Source: an uncultured Gemmatimonadota bacterium (GTDB lineage Bacteria; Gemmatimonadota; Gemmatimonadetes; Gemmatimonadales; Gemmatimonadaceae). From it: 12,139 nt of DNA. Position 1 is the stretch's first letter. Each line of letters opens with the position of its first letter. Of this stretch, positions 1-5,807 are shown in pieces. Under the pieces are notes generated by a model that saw only the letters and a list, made by a program, of their open reading frames with translations, made no database searches and had not been told where the DNA came from. Both the position numbers and the translations under genes were made by a program. The stretch covers positions 1 through 12,139 of the forward strand of contig CAMPKM010000049.1 in the NCBI GenBank assembly GCA_946887155.1. Reading direction: 5' to 3'.

Positions 1-51
1 ACCTTGATCACGGATTGGAGCTCCCTTGGCGGCGGCCGAGCGTGTCGCCAT
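1..51 (-). CDS. possible N-terminus of a divergent gene, cut by the left edge
   Basis: An open minus-strand frame begins with ATG at 51-49 and runs off the left edge after 17 codons, reading M-A-T-R-S-A-A-A-K-G-A-P-I-R-D-Q-G. The same frame stays open upstream to another ATG at 114-112. A short basic, Ala-rich start followed by P-I-R-D-Q is the kind of N-terminus seen in GntR-type regulators, which often sit divergently next to catabolic operons such as the one starting at 115. The visible part is far too short to assign a family, so both the gene and the regulator idea are guesses from position and a few residues. Confidence 0.25.
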   Translation of the reverse strand, partial: MATRSAAAKGAPIRDQG

Positions 52-114
52 TGCCCCGTTTCGGGCCACCCCGCTTATTGAAAACGCACCCCTGACAACA
101 TTTTCGATCACCAT

Positions 115-795
115 ATGCCCGCACTCGGGAGACCGGGATTTCGCGTTCTCGCCGCGCCGCCACGCCTGCCGGCCGCCCTGATCGAACGATTCCGCGGACT
201 GGCGTCGTCGAACGTGGCCGACGCGATGGGCCGCTTCAATTTCATGGACGCCGGCATCCGGTCACGCTCCGCGCTCCCGTTATGCGGACTGGCCGTGACC
301 GTCAACGCGCGCCCTGCTGACAACCTGATGATCCACAAGGCGCTGCAGGTCGCAACGCCTGGCGACGTGGTCGTCGTGAACACGGGTGGCAACACCACCA
401 GCGCGGTCTTCGGGGAACTGATGTGCCATACGGCAACCGCGGCTCGCCTGGGCGGCATTGTCGTCGACGGCGCCATTCGCGACGTCGAGGGCATAACGAG
501 ACTCGGGTTTCCCGCCTACTCGCGCACCGTGAGTCCCGGTTCCTGTGACAAGGACGGTCCGGGCGAGATCAACGTGCCGATCAGTTGCGGCGGCACGGTG
601 GTTCATCCCGGAGACATCATCGTCGGCGACGCTGATGGGGTGGCGGTCGTGCCGCGCGCGGACGCCGAGGTCGTGCTCGAACTGGTCGCGGAGTTGACGA
701 CACGGGAGTCGAGACGCATCGCGGAGATCCAGGCCGGCGGGTTGTTCAAGGCTGAAATCGACGACACCCTGAGAAAACACGGGATCGTCGAGTGA
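115..795 (+). CDS. RraA-family aldolase (4-hydroxy-4-methyl-2-oxoglutarate aldolase type)
   Basis: The 226-residue product belongs to the RraA / HMG-aldolase family. Its catalytic members cleave 4-hydroxy-4-methyl-2-oxoglutarate or 4-carboxy-4-hydroxy-2-oxoadipate to give pyruvate, using a divalent metal, and many also decarboxylate oxaloacetate. The family core is present: the G-E-L segment at residues 100-102 that binds pyruvate, then 'GGIVVDGAIRD' at 113-123. R122 is the expected catalytic Arg and D123 the metal ligand. E. coli RraA, the RNase E inhibitor, lacks the metal-binding Asp, so D123 points to an enzyme rather than an RNase regulator. The ATG at 115 gives the normal family length, although no clear Shine-Dalgarno precedes it. 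It is the first gene of a five-gene operon, and its TGA overlaps the next start by 4 bases. The exact substrate is unknown. Confidence 0.9.
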   Translation: MPALGRPGFRVLAAPPRLPAALIERFRGLASSNVADAMGRFNFMDAGIRSRSALPLCGLAVTVNARPADNLMIHKALQVATPGDVVVVNTGGNTTSAVFGELMCHTATAARLGGIVVDGAIRDVEGITRLGFPAYSRTVSPGSCDKDGPGEINVPISCGGTVVHPGDIIVGDADGVAVVPRADAEVVLELVAELTTRESRRIAEIQAGGLFKAEIDDTLRKHGIVE

Positions 796-1916
796 GCGTG
801 GCGGGCAACGCACCGCTACTCCTGATGACGCCGGGACCGACGCGGGTTCCGGACCGGGTGCTGGCGGCCGGCGCGCGTCCGATGCTGCACCACCGGGCAC
901 CCGAGTTCTCGCGCGAACTCGCGGCCATGATCGAGCTCCTGCAGCCGTTTTTCGGCACCAGCCAGCCGGTGCTCCCCGTCCACACGACCGGACGTGGTGC
1001 GATGGAAGCGTCGATCTGCAACCTGTTCTCGTCCGGCGACGCGCTCGCCGTCTGCTGCAACGGCAAGTTCGGCGAAATGTGGGCGACGTTAGGCGCGTCA
1101 TACGGGTTGACCGTCCATCGCTTCTGCACGGACCATGATCGTGATCTCGACCTGCGCGTTCTCGAGGCGCTGCTCGACGCGCATCGGGACATCAGGGGCG
1201 TGGCCTTGGCGTATGGAGACACGTCGACCGGCGTCGCGAACGATGTCGCCGGCGCGGCGCGCGTCGCGCGCTCGCGGGGGGCGCTGGTCCTGGTTGATGG
1301 CGTCTCGTCGATCGGTGGCATGCCGTTCGAGTTCGACGACTGGGATGTCGACGTGGCGGTGACCGCGTCGCAGAAATGCCTGATGTCATCACCGGGCCTG
1401 GCGTTCGCGGTCCTGAGCGATCGCGCCTGGTCGGCAAACGCGACGGCTCGATTGCCGCGTAACTACTGGGACCTGGCCGCCGTCCGCGAAAGTGTCACGA
1501 AACCGAAGCCGGAGACGCCGGGCACCACGCCGGTTCACCTGGTTCTGCAGGTAGCCGAGGCGCTGCGCGTGCTCCAGGAGGAAGGCATCAACGAAGTTCA
1601 TCAGCGCCATGAACGGATGGCGAAGCTTGCCAGCGAGGGCACATCGGTGCTCGGACTGGCGCCGCAATGTCCGTCGCTTCGCCGTCGCTCGACGACGCTG
1701 ACCGCCATCGCGCTACCGCCGGATCTGCCTCCCGCGCGTGTCCGCGACGGCCTGAAGGCGCTCGGCATCCTGACCGCGGCCGGCCTGGGTCCGTACCAGG
1801 ACTTCGCGTTCCGCATCGGCCACATGGGCGACATCCGCGAGACCGACGTCCGGCGGACGCTGGACGCGTTAGGCGCCGTACTCGCCGACCTGCGAGCCGT
1901 CGCGCGCACCGCCTGA
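792..1916 (+). CDS. class V aminotransferase, alanine/serine-glyoxylate type
   Basis: The 374-residue product is a fold-type I PLP enzyme of the class V (AGXT-like) aminotransferase family. Visible landmarks are 'TPGPTRVP' at 13-20, 'HHRAPEF' at 33-39, 'GDTSTGV' at 142-148, 'LVDGVSSIG' at 167-175 with D169 as the residue facing the PLP nitrogen, the Schiff-base lysine K195 in 'ASQKCL', 'TPGTTPVH' at 242-249, and 'RIGHMGD' at 341-347 with R341 as the carboxylate-binding Arg. Known relatives transfer amino groups between alanine, serine or aspartate and glyoxylate or pyruvate. The GTG start at 792 overlaps the aldolase stop as GTGA, which suggests translational coupling. In this operon the enzyme probably removes the amino group from an imported amino acid, or uses the pyruvate released by the aldolase as acceptor. 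That role is inferred from context. Confidence 0.9.
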   Translation: MSVAGNAPLLLMTPGPTRVPDRVLAAGARPMLHHRAPEFSRELAAMIELLQPFFGTSQPVLPVHTTGRGAMEASICNLFSSGDALAVCCNGKFGEMWATLGASYGLTVHRFCTDHDRDLDLRVLEALLDAHRDIRGVALAYGDTSTGVANDVAGAARVARSRGALVLVDGVSSIGGMPFEFDDWDVDVAVTASQKCLMSSPGLAFAVLSDRAWSANATARLPRNYWDLAAVRESVTKPKPETPGTTPVHLVLQVAEALRVLQEEGINEVHQRHERMAKLASEGTSVLGLAPQCPSLRRRSTTLTAIALPPDLPPARVRDGLKALGILTAAGLGPYQDFAFRIGHMGDIRETDVRRTLDALGAVLADLRAVARTA

Positions 1917-1920
1917 CGAC

Positions 1921-3183
1921 GTGCGCCTGCAGACCAGGATCCTGATCGGGCTGGTTGTCGGCCTGGCCGCGGGGTTTCTGGCCCGCCTGCCGCAACTCGG
2001 ATTGCTGCGAACGGTACTGGAGTGGATCGAACCGGTCGGGACGGTCTTCATCCGGCTGATCACGATGGTCGTCATCCCGCTGGTCGCGGGCAGCCTGTTC
2101 ACGAGCGTTGCGTCGTTAGGGAGCATCCGCCGGCTGGGTACCATCGGCGCGCGCACGCTGGGCTGGTTCCTCGGCAGCACCTTCGTCGCGGCCGTCATTG
2201 GCCTGGGCGTCGCGCTCGTAGCCGGCGCGGGAGGCGGGCTGGATCCATCGGTCCGCGACGCGGTGACGCAACGGTTCGCCGAGGCCGGCGCCGGCGCATC
2301 GGCAAACGTCGCCGCGGTGCCGAGCCTGAAGCAGACGCTGATCAACATCGTGCCGGTGAATCCGGTCGCAGCCGCCGCGCAGGGGGACCTGCTGGCGCTC
2401 ATCTTCGCCATCATCCTGTTTGCCGCCGCGACCACGGCGCTCGATGCTGAGAAGCGGCGTCCGCTGGTCGCGTTTTTCGGGGCGCTGAATGACGTGTCGA
2501 TGGTCGTGATCCGCTGGCTCATGGTGCTGGCGCCGGCCGCGGTCGGAATCCTCATTGCGGTGACGGTGTTGCGATCTGGCCTGGATCTGCTCCGTAGTCT
2601 CGCGGCCTACGCGTTGATCGTGGTCGTGGCTCTTCTGGCCCATGCGATTCTTGTGCTCGGGCCTGTGATCGCATTCGTTCTGAAAGCGAGTGTTCCTGCT
2701 TTCGTCAGGGCAGTGGGCGACGCGCTGGTGCTGGCGTTTTCGACGGCGTCGTCGAGCGTGACACTGCCGGTGAGCATGACGGCGGCACGGGAGCGCCTGC
2801 ACATCCCTGCGGAAGTCGTGAGTTTCGTGCTGCCGGCCGGCACCACGCTCAACAAGAACGGGGCGGCGGTGTACAAGGCAGCAACCGCGGTCTTCCTCGC
2901 CAACCTGTATGGCGTCGACCTTGGACTCGGCCAGCTCGTGACCATCGTCCTGACGACGATCGTGGCATCATCAGCCGGAGCTGGTGTTCCAGGCAGTTCT
3001 CTCGTCACGACGTTGATTGTGCTGAACGCGATCGGGCTTGGTCCGAACGCGGCGAGCGGCATTGCGCTGGTGGCGGGCATCGACCGGCCACTCGACATGG
3101 TGCGGACCACCGTCAACACGTTCAGTAACCTGGTTGGAGCGGCGTGGGTCGCTCGAGGGAGCCGTGTCGCAGACGATCAGTGA
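1921..3183 (+). CDS. dicarboxylate/amino acid:cation symporter (DAACS/GltP-DctA family)
   Basis: This 420-residue inner-membrane protein belongs to the glutamate/dicarboxylate symporter family. It has many hydrophobic segments, a serine-rich hairpin-1 motif 'STASSS' at 274-279, 'PAGTTLNKNG' at 305-314, hairpin-2 'GAGVPGSS' at 353-360, and the last transmembrane helix with D392, R395 and N399. By alignment from memory with the archaeal homologue GltPh, the 'NMDG' aspartate (D312 there) is N313 here and D405 is N403. Both are sodium ligands in GltPh, so coupling is probably altered. D392 and R395, which contact the amino group and side-chain carboxylate, are kept, which suits an acidic amino acid or dicarboxylate. 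The GTG start lies 4 bases after the aminotransferase stop, and the 3' end overlaps the next gene by 20 bases. It is the likely uptake step of the operon. Confidence 0.92.
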   Translation: MRLQTRILIGLVVGLAAGFLARLPQLGLLRTVLEWIEPVGTVFIRLITMVVIPLVAGSLFTSVASLGSIRRLGTIGARTLGWFLGSTFVAAVIGLGVALVAGAGGGLDPSVRDAVTQRFAEAGAGASANVAAVPSLKQTLINIVPVNPVAAAAQGDLLALIFAIILFAAATTALDAEKRRPLVAFFGALNDVSMVVIRWLMVLAPAAVGILIAVTVLRSGLDLLRSLAAYALIVVVALLAHAILVLGPVIAFVLKASVPAFVRAVGDALVLAFSTASSSVTLPVSMTAARERLHIPAEVVSFVLPAGTTLNKNGAAVYKAATAVFLANLYGVDLGLGQLVTIVLTTIVASSAGAGVPGSSLVTTLIVLNAIGLGPNAASGIALVAGIDRPLDMVRTTVNTFSNLVGAAWVARGSRVADDQ

Positions 3184-4441
3184 GAAGATCCTTTCCGCGC
3201 ATGCCGGCACAACCGTTCGCGCGGGCGACATCGCGATCTGCACTGCCGACCTTTTGCTCGGTACCGACGGGTCCGGGCCGATGGCGATCGACTACTTCGA
3301 AGAGATGCGAGGTGAGCGGTTGCACGATCCCAGCCGCACCTTCTTTTCGCTGGATCATTACACGCCGTCGGAGTTTGATGCGACGCGAGTGTTTCATCAG
3401 CGACTGCGAACGTTTGCGCGGCGGCACGGTGCTACGCTGTTCGAGACGGGTGAGGGGATCAGCCACCAGGTCGTGGTGGAGCGTGGACTCGTTGGAGCGG
3501 GCGACCTGGTCGTCGGCGCGGACAGTCACACCGTGATGTGCGGTGCGATGAACTCCTTCGCGATCGGCGTCGGATCATCGGACCTGGCGGCGGCAATGAA
3601 GACGGGTCGCATCTGGCTTCGAGTGCCCGAGACGATTCGCGTCAGGCTCGAGGGCAGTCGCCGGAGCGGCGTGGCGGCGAAGGACGTTGCGCTGGCGTTG
3701 GTCGCGCTGCTTGGCGGCGACGGAGCCAACTATCACGCGATCGAGTTCGACGGCAATCTGGACGCGTTCACCCTCGAGGATCGGCTCGTCCTGAGCAGCC
3801 TGGCGGTGGAGGCAGGGGCAAAGGCGGCGATATTCCCGCACGACCGGAACACCGTCGCGTACCTGCGCGAGCGTGGTGGATCGCGCGGTACACCGGTGAC
3901 AGCGGATGCTGGCGCTCGTTATGCGCGCGAAGTGGTCATCGATCTCGAAAGCCTCACGTCGCGTGTCGCTCGGCCGCATGCGCCTGATCTCGTCGTGGGT
4001 GTTGCGGAGACCGCCGGCGTGCCTGTGCAAATGGTCTTCATCGGGACGTGTACGGGTGGCCGGGTGCCGGACGTGCATGAAGCTCTGGCTGCCTTCGATC
4101 GTGCCGGAGGGAAGGTCGCGCCGGGCGTCCAACTGGTGCTGACGCCGGCGTCGATGGAAGTCGAGCGTCGATTGCGTGACGATGGTTCGCTGGCGCGGCT
4201 CGAGACCGCCGGCGCGATCATCACGACGCCAGGCTGTGGCGCGTGCTGCGGCACCAGCGGCGTAATTCCCGACAATGGCATGAACGTGCTGTCGACCGCG
4301 AACCGCAACTTCAAGGGACGGATGGGAAATGCCACGGCCAACATCTACCTGGCTTCGCCGGCCGTCTGCGGCGCCGCGGCCGCACTCGGTCGCATCCCTG
4401 ATGCGAGCGATGTGGTTGTCGTTCCCGGGAGGGAGCCGTGA
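3164..4441 (+). CDS. aconitase-family hydro-lyase, large (LeuC-like) subunit
   Basis: The 425-residue product matches the short LeuC/HacA type of 3-isopropylmalate dehydratase large subunits. Iron-sulfur cysteines are C296 in 'GTCTGG' and C358 and C361 in 'PGCGAC'. Other landmarks are 'LDHYTP' at 63-68, 'GEGISHQ' at 96-102, 'GADSHT' at 118-123 and 'NRNFKGRMG' at 380-388. Two deviations stand out: 'GTDGSGP' at 33-39 has Thr where LeuC has His before the conserved Asp, and the usual 'SCTNGR' reads 'TCTGGR'. The frame is open further upstream, but GTG at 3164 is chosen because the LeuC N-terminus ('ISEKILSAHAG') begins there and GAGGGAG lies directly upstream. Earlier codons read antinatural Arg/Trp-rich sequence inside the symporter gene. 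With no leuA or leuB nearby, a catabolic hydratase is likelier than leucine synthesis. The substrate is not determined. Confidence 0.88.
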   Translation: MSQTISEKILSAHAGTTVRAGDIAICTADLLLGTDGSGPMAIDYFEEMRGERLHDPSRTFFSLDHYTPSEFDATRVFHQRLRTFARRHGATLFETGEGISHQVVVERGLVGAGDLVVGADSHTVMCGAMNSFAIGVGSSDLAAAMKTGRIWLRVPETIRVRLEGSRRSGVAAKDVALALVALLGGDGANYHAIEFDGNLDAFTLEDRLVLSSLAVEAGAKAAIFPHDRNTVAYLRERGGSRGTPVTADAGARYAREVVIDLESLTSRVARPHAPDLVVGVAETAGVPVQMVFIGTCTGGRVPDVHEALAAFDRAGGKVAPGVQLVLTPASMEVERRLRDDGSLARLETAGAIITTPGCGACCGTSGVIPDNGMNVLSTANRNFKGRMGNATANIYLASPAVCGAAAALGRIPDASDVVVVPGREP

Positions 4442-4971
4442 TCCTCGAGGGCACGGCACGCGTGTTTGGCGACGACGTGAACACCGATTACATCATCTCG
4501 TCGCGACGGAAGCGCGAGACGATCGACGAATCGCAGGTGCGGCATTACCTCTTCGAGGGCATCGATCCGGCGTTTGCCGCGAGCGTGCAGCAGGGCGACA
4601 TCATCTGCGGTGGCCGGAACTTTGGTTGCGGGTCGGCGATGGAGGTTGCCGTCACCGTGATCCAGGCTGCGGGCATCCAGGCGGTGCTCGCGCAAAGTTT
4701 TGCGCGAAGCTTCTACCGGAACGCGATCAACAACGGATTGGTCGCGATCGAATGTGTCACGTCATCGATTCGCGAGGGTGATCACGTACGAATCGCGCTC
4801 GACGAGATGCAGGTGCGTGTTCAGGTGCCCGGTCGTATCGAGCTCGTTACCGCGCCTATGCCGGCACTGATGCGGCGGATTCTGTCGAGCGGTGGTTTGG
4901 TTCCGTTCTTGCGAAATGGCGGCGATTTTCGCGCCGAGGTGCCAGGGACGCGACCGCGATCTCGTCGATGA
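4438..4971 (+). CDS. aconitase-family hydro-lyase, small (LeuD-like) subunit
   Basis: The 177-residue product is the swivelling-domain partner of the preceding large subunit. Family features are 'GDDVNTDYII' at 11-20, 'GDIICGGRNFGCGS' at 53-66 and 'SFARSFYRNAINNGL' at 87-101. The substrate-recognition loop, usually 'PARYLxT' or similar, is the highly basic 'SSRRKRET' at 21-28, which suggests a substrate with an extra acidic group. The catalytic 'GCGSSRE' reads 'GCGSAME': S66 (the serine base in aconitase) is kept, but the next Ser is A67 and the conserved Arg is M68. Start GTG at 4438 overlaps the LeuC-like stop as GTGA and has GGGAGGGAG before it. The last 18 or so residues (N160 onward) extend past the normal end of LeuD and overlap the convergent gene on the other strand. 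It should form a complex with the LeuC-like subunit. Confidence 0.87.
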   Translation: MILEGTARVFGDDVNTDYIISSRRKRETIDESQVRHYLFEGIDPAFAASVQQGDIICGGRNFGCGSAMEVAVTVIQAAGIQAVLAQSFARSFYRNAINNGLVAIECVTSSIREGDHVRIALDEMQVRVQVPGRIELVTAPMPALMRRILSSGGLVPFLRNGGDFRAEVPGTRPRSRR

Positions 4972-5293
4972 CGAGGTTCATCCGGTTCAGCGTTATGCGG
5001 ACGGAGACGGTGTCGGCGCGCCCGATGCGCACGAACTCGGAGTAGCGCGGCAGGAAGCCGAATCGGCGCGCCATCACCCGATAGGCTCCCGGTGCAACCT
5101 GGTCCAGTTGCGCGAGCCCACCTGGCGCCGTGCGAGTCGTCGCCACGACGCGACCGGCGCTGTCGACGAGGGTGAGGCTGGCTTGCTGGATGGCCTGTCC
5201 GGCAGTGTCACGGACGGAAACGGTGAGCGTCTGGCCGTGGAGATCCCGGCCAACGACAGCGAGGAGAAAGAGGGCGATACCGGCAACACGCAT
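4856..5293 (-). CDS. shortened secreted carboxypeptidase-regulatory-like domain protein
   Basis: From ATG at 5293-5291 the product is 145 residues. It begins with a signal peptide ('MRVAGIALFLLAVVG...HGQ', cleavage near residue 20), then a carboxypeptidase-D regulatory-like beta-sandwich: 'VSVRDTAGQAIQQASLTLVDSAG', a 'GGLAQLDQVAPGAYRVMARRFGFLPR' half and 'VRITLNRMNLVIDEIAV'. In Gemmatimonadota such proteins usually continue well beyond this point. Here the fold is followed by about 25 polar, Arg-rich residues without domain character, and the frame stops 116 bases inside the convergent leuD-like gene. This suggests a gene truncated at its 3' end. GGGTGAG precedes the chosen ATG; a longer frame reaching 5362 is less likely because it would bury the signal peptide. 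It may be expressed as a small periplasmic protein or be a remnant. Confidence 0.65.
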   Translation of the reverse strand: MRVAGIALFLLAVVGRDLHGQTLTVSVRDTAGQAIQQASLTLVDSAGRVVATTRTAPGGLAQLDQVAPGAYRVMARRFGFLPRYSEFVRIGRADTVSVRITLNRMNLVIDEIAVASLAPRRENRRHFARTEPNHRSTESAASVPA

Positions 5294-5398
5294 GGGACTC
5301 ACCCGTTCGCGAATGGCGCAGCTACCCGGAATGGAGCTCGTCGGTTCCAGGATTCGACACATGGAGCCCGGTCATGGGTTGCCTGCGCGGTAATTCAG

Positions 5399-5427
5399 TT
5401 GACTACGTATCTCGCTGTGAATACAAT
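5399..5427 (+). promoter_or_regulatory. sigma-70-type promoter of the serine tRNA genes
   Basis: TTGACT at 5399-5404 and TACAAT at 5422-5427 are separated by exactly 17 bases, close to the TTGACA-N17-TATAAT consensus. Transcription would start near 5434, a few bases before the first tRNA at 5442. Spacing, position and match to consensus agree. Confidence 0.82.
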
Positions 5428-5441
5428 ACTTGGCTCGATTT

Positions 5442-5528
5442 GGACAGGTGTCCGAGTGGTTGAAGGAACCGGTCTCGAAAACCGGCATACCGGCAACGGT
5501 ATCGTGGGTTCGAATCCCACCCTGTCCG
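5442..5528 (+). tRNA. tRNA-Ser (anticodon CGA)
   Basis: An 87-base class II tRNA. The acceptor arm GGACAGG (5442-5448) pairs with CCTGTCC (5521-5527), followed by discriminator G at 5528, as expected for serine. The D arm starts TCCGAGTGG. The anticodon stem CCGGT/ACCGG encloses loop CTCGAAA, giving anticodon CGA, which reads UCG. A long variable arm precedes the T arm GTGGG-TTCGAAT-CCCAC. The 3' CCA is not encoded and must be added after transcription. It shares its acceptor stem and most of its T arm with the second serine tRNA at 5646. Confidence 0.96.
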
Positions 5529-5584
5529 TGGATGCGAGTGCAGGTTTTGGGTTCTGTGTGAAGGCCAAGGCTTAATTATGAATT

Positions 5585-5621
5585 GGGGTCAGACCCCGGG
5601 TCTGACCCCGGGTCTGACCCC
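5585..5621. repeat. REP-like palindromic repeat cluster (three GGGTC-N-GACCC units)
   Basis: Three small palindromes lie head to tail between the two serine tRNAs. GGGGTCAGACCCC at 5585-5597 has 6-base arms around a central A. It is followed by two exact 12-base copies of GGGTCTGACCCC at 5598-5609 and 5610-5621, with arms GGGTC/GACCC around a central T. Dispersed palindromes of this GGGGTCAGACCCC type are known from many bacteria and resemble REP elements moved by IS200-like REP-associated transposases. No transposase is present here, so the cluster would be non-autonomous. An outer inverted repeat, AAGGCTT (5567-5573) and AAGCCTT (5627-5633), encloses it. In RNA it would fold into strong hairpins. 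Confidence 0.8.
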
Positions 5622-5643
5622 GGCCGAAGCCTTTCTTTTTTTT
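5622..5643 (+). terminator. probable rho-independent terminator after tRNA-Ser(CGA)
   Basis: A short stem GGC/GCC (5622-5624 with 5629-5631) around CGAA is followed by a T-rich tract at 5632-5643 broken by one C. The stem alone is weak, but the longer AAGGCTT/AAGCCTT pairing (5567-5573 with 5627-5633), or the GC-rich palindromes just upstream, could provide the hairpin. It is the only long T tract following a hairpin in the window. If it works efficiently, the second tRNA, which starts 3 bases later, depends on read-through or RNA processing. Strength is uncertain. Confidence 0.5.
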
Positions 5644-5645
5644 GG

Positions 5646-5732
5646 GGACAGGTGGCCGAGTGGTTTAAGGCGCACGCCTGGAAAGCGTGTGGTGGGGCAA
5701 CTCACTCGCGGGTTCGAATCCCGCCCTGTCCG
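5646..5732 (+). tRNA. tRNA-Ser (anticodon GGA)
   Basis: An 87-base class II tRNA. Acceptor GGACAGG (5646-5652) pairs with CCTGTCC (5725-5731), discriminator G at 5732. The D arm is GCCGAGTGGTTTAAGGC. Anticodon stem CACGC/GCGTG encloses loop CTGGAAA, giving anticodon GGA for UCC and UCU. The variable arm is long, and the T arm is GCGGG-TTCGAAT-CCCGC. CCA is not encoded. It lies 117 bases after tRNA-Ser(CGA), and no convincing promoter of its own is visible, so it is probably co-transcribed from the promoter at 5399. Confidence 0.96.
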
Positions 5733-5807
5733 TCGGTCGTATAGAGCATGAGGACCGTCGCTCCTCGAACTCCTTCTTGCTCTTCAGTGCTCGCTGGTCA
5801 CCGAGTC

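Noticed and set aside
280..1101. A 273-codon minus-strand open frame opposite the aldolase and aminotransferase genes.
   Set aside because: Its translation is Arg/Pro/Ala/His-rich with no domain character, and both plus-strand genes over it have complete family motifs. It is a GC-rich shadow frame.
3038..3163. Upstream extension of the LeuC-like frame to an ATG at 3038.
   Set aside because: The added residues are Trp/Arg-rich, lie inside the end of the symporter gene, and precede the normal LeuC N-terminus, which starts at GTG 3164 with a purine tract before it.
3575..4459. A 294-codon minus-strand open frame opposite the LeuC-like gene.
   Set aside because: The composition is Arg/His-rich without recognisable motifs, while the plus strand carries the full aconitase-type signature.
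3164..4971. Annotation as leucine biosynthesis leuC and leuD.
   Set aside because: No leuA or leuB is nearby, the pair is embedded in a transport and aldolase operon, and specificity residues differ from the isopropylmalate type. The symbols were therefore withheld.
4892..5575. A 227-codon plus-strand open frame running from the end of the leuD-like gene into the first serine tRNA.
   Set aside because: It reads through a tRNA gene and its promoter and opposes a frame with a clear signal peptide and beta-sandwich domain.
5598..5621. Two exact 12-base tandem copies, considered as the start of a CRISPR array.
   Set aside because: There are no spacers, the units are directly adjacent and palindromic, and no cas genes are present. 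They fit a REP-like cluster.
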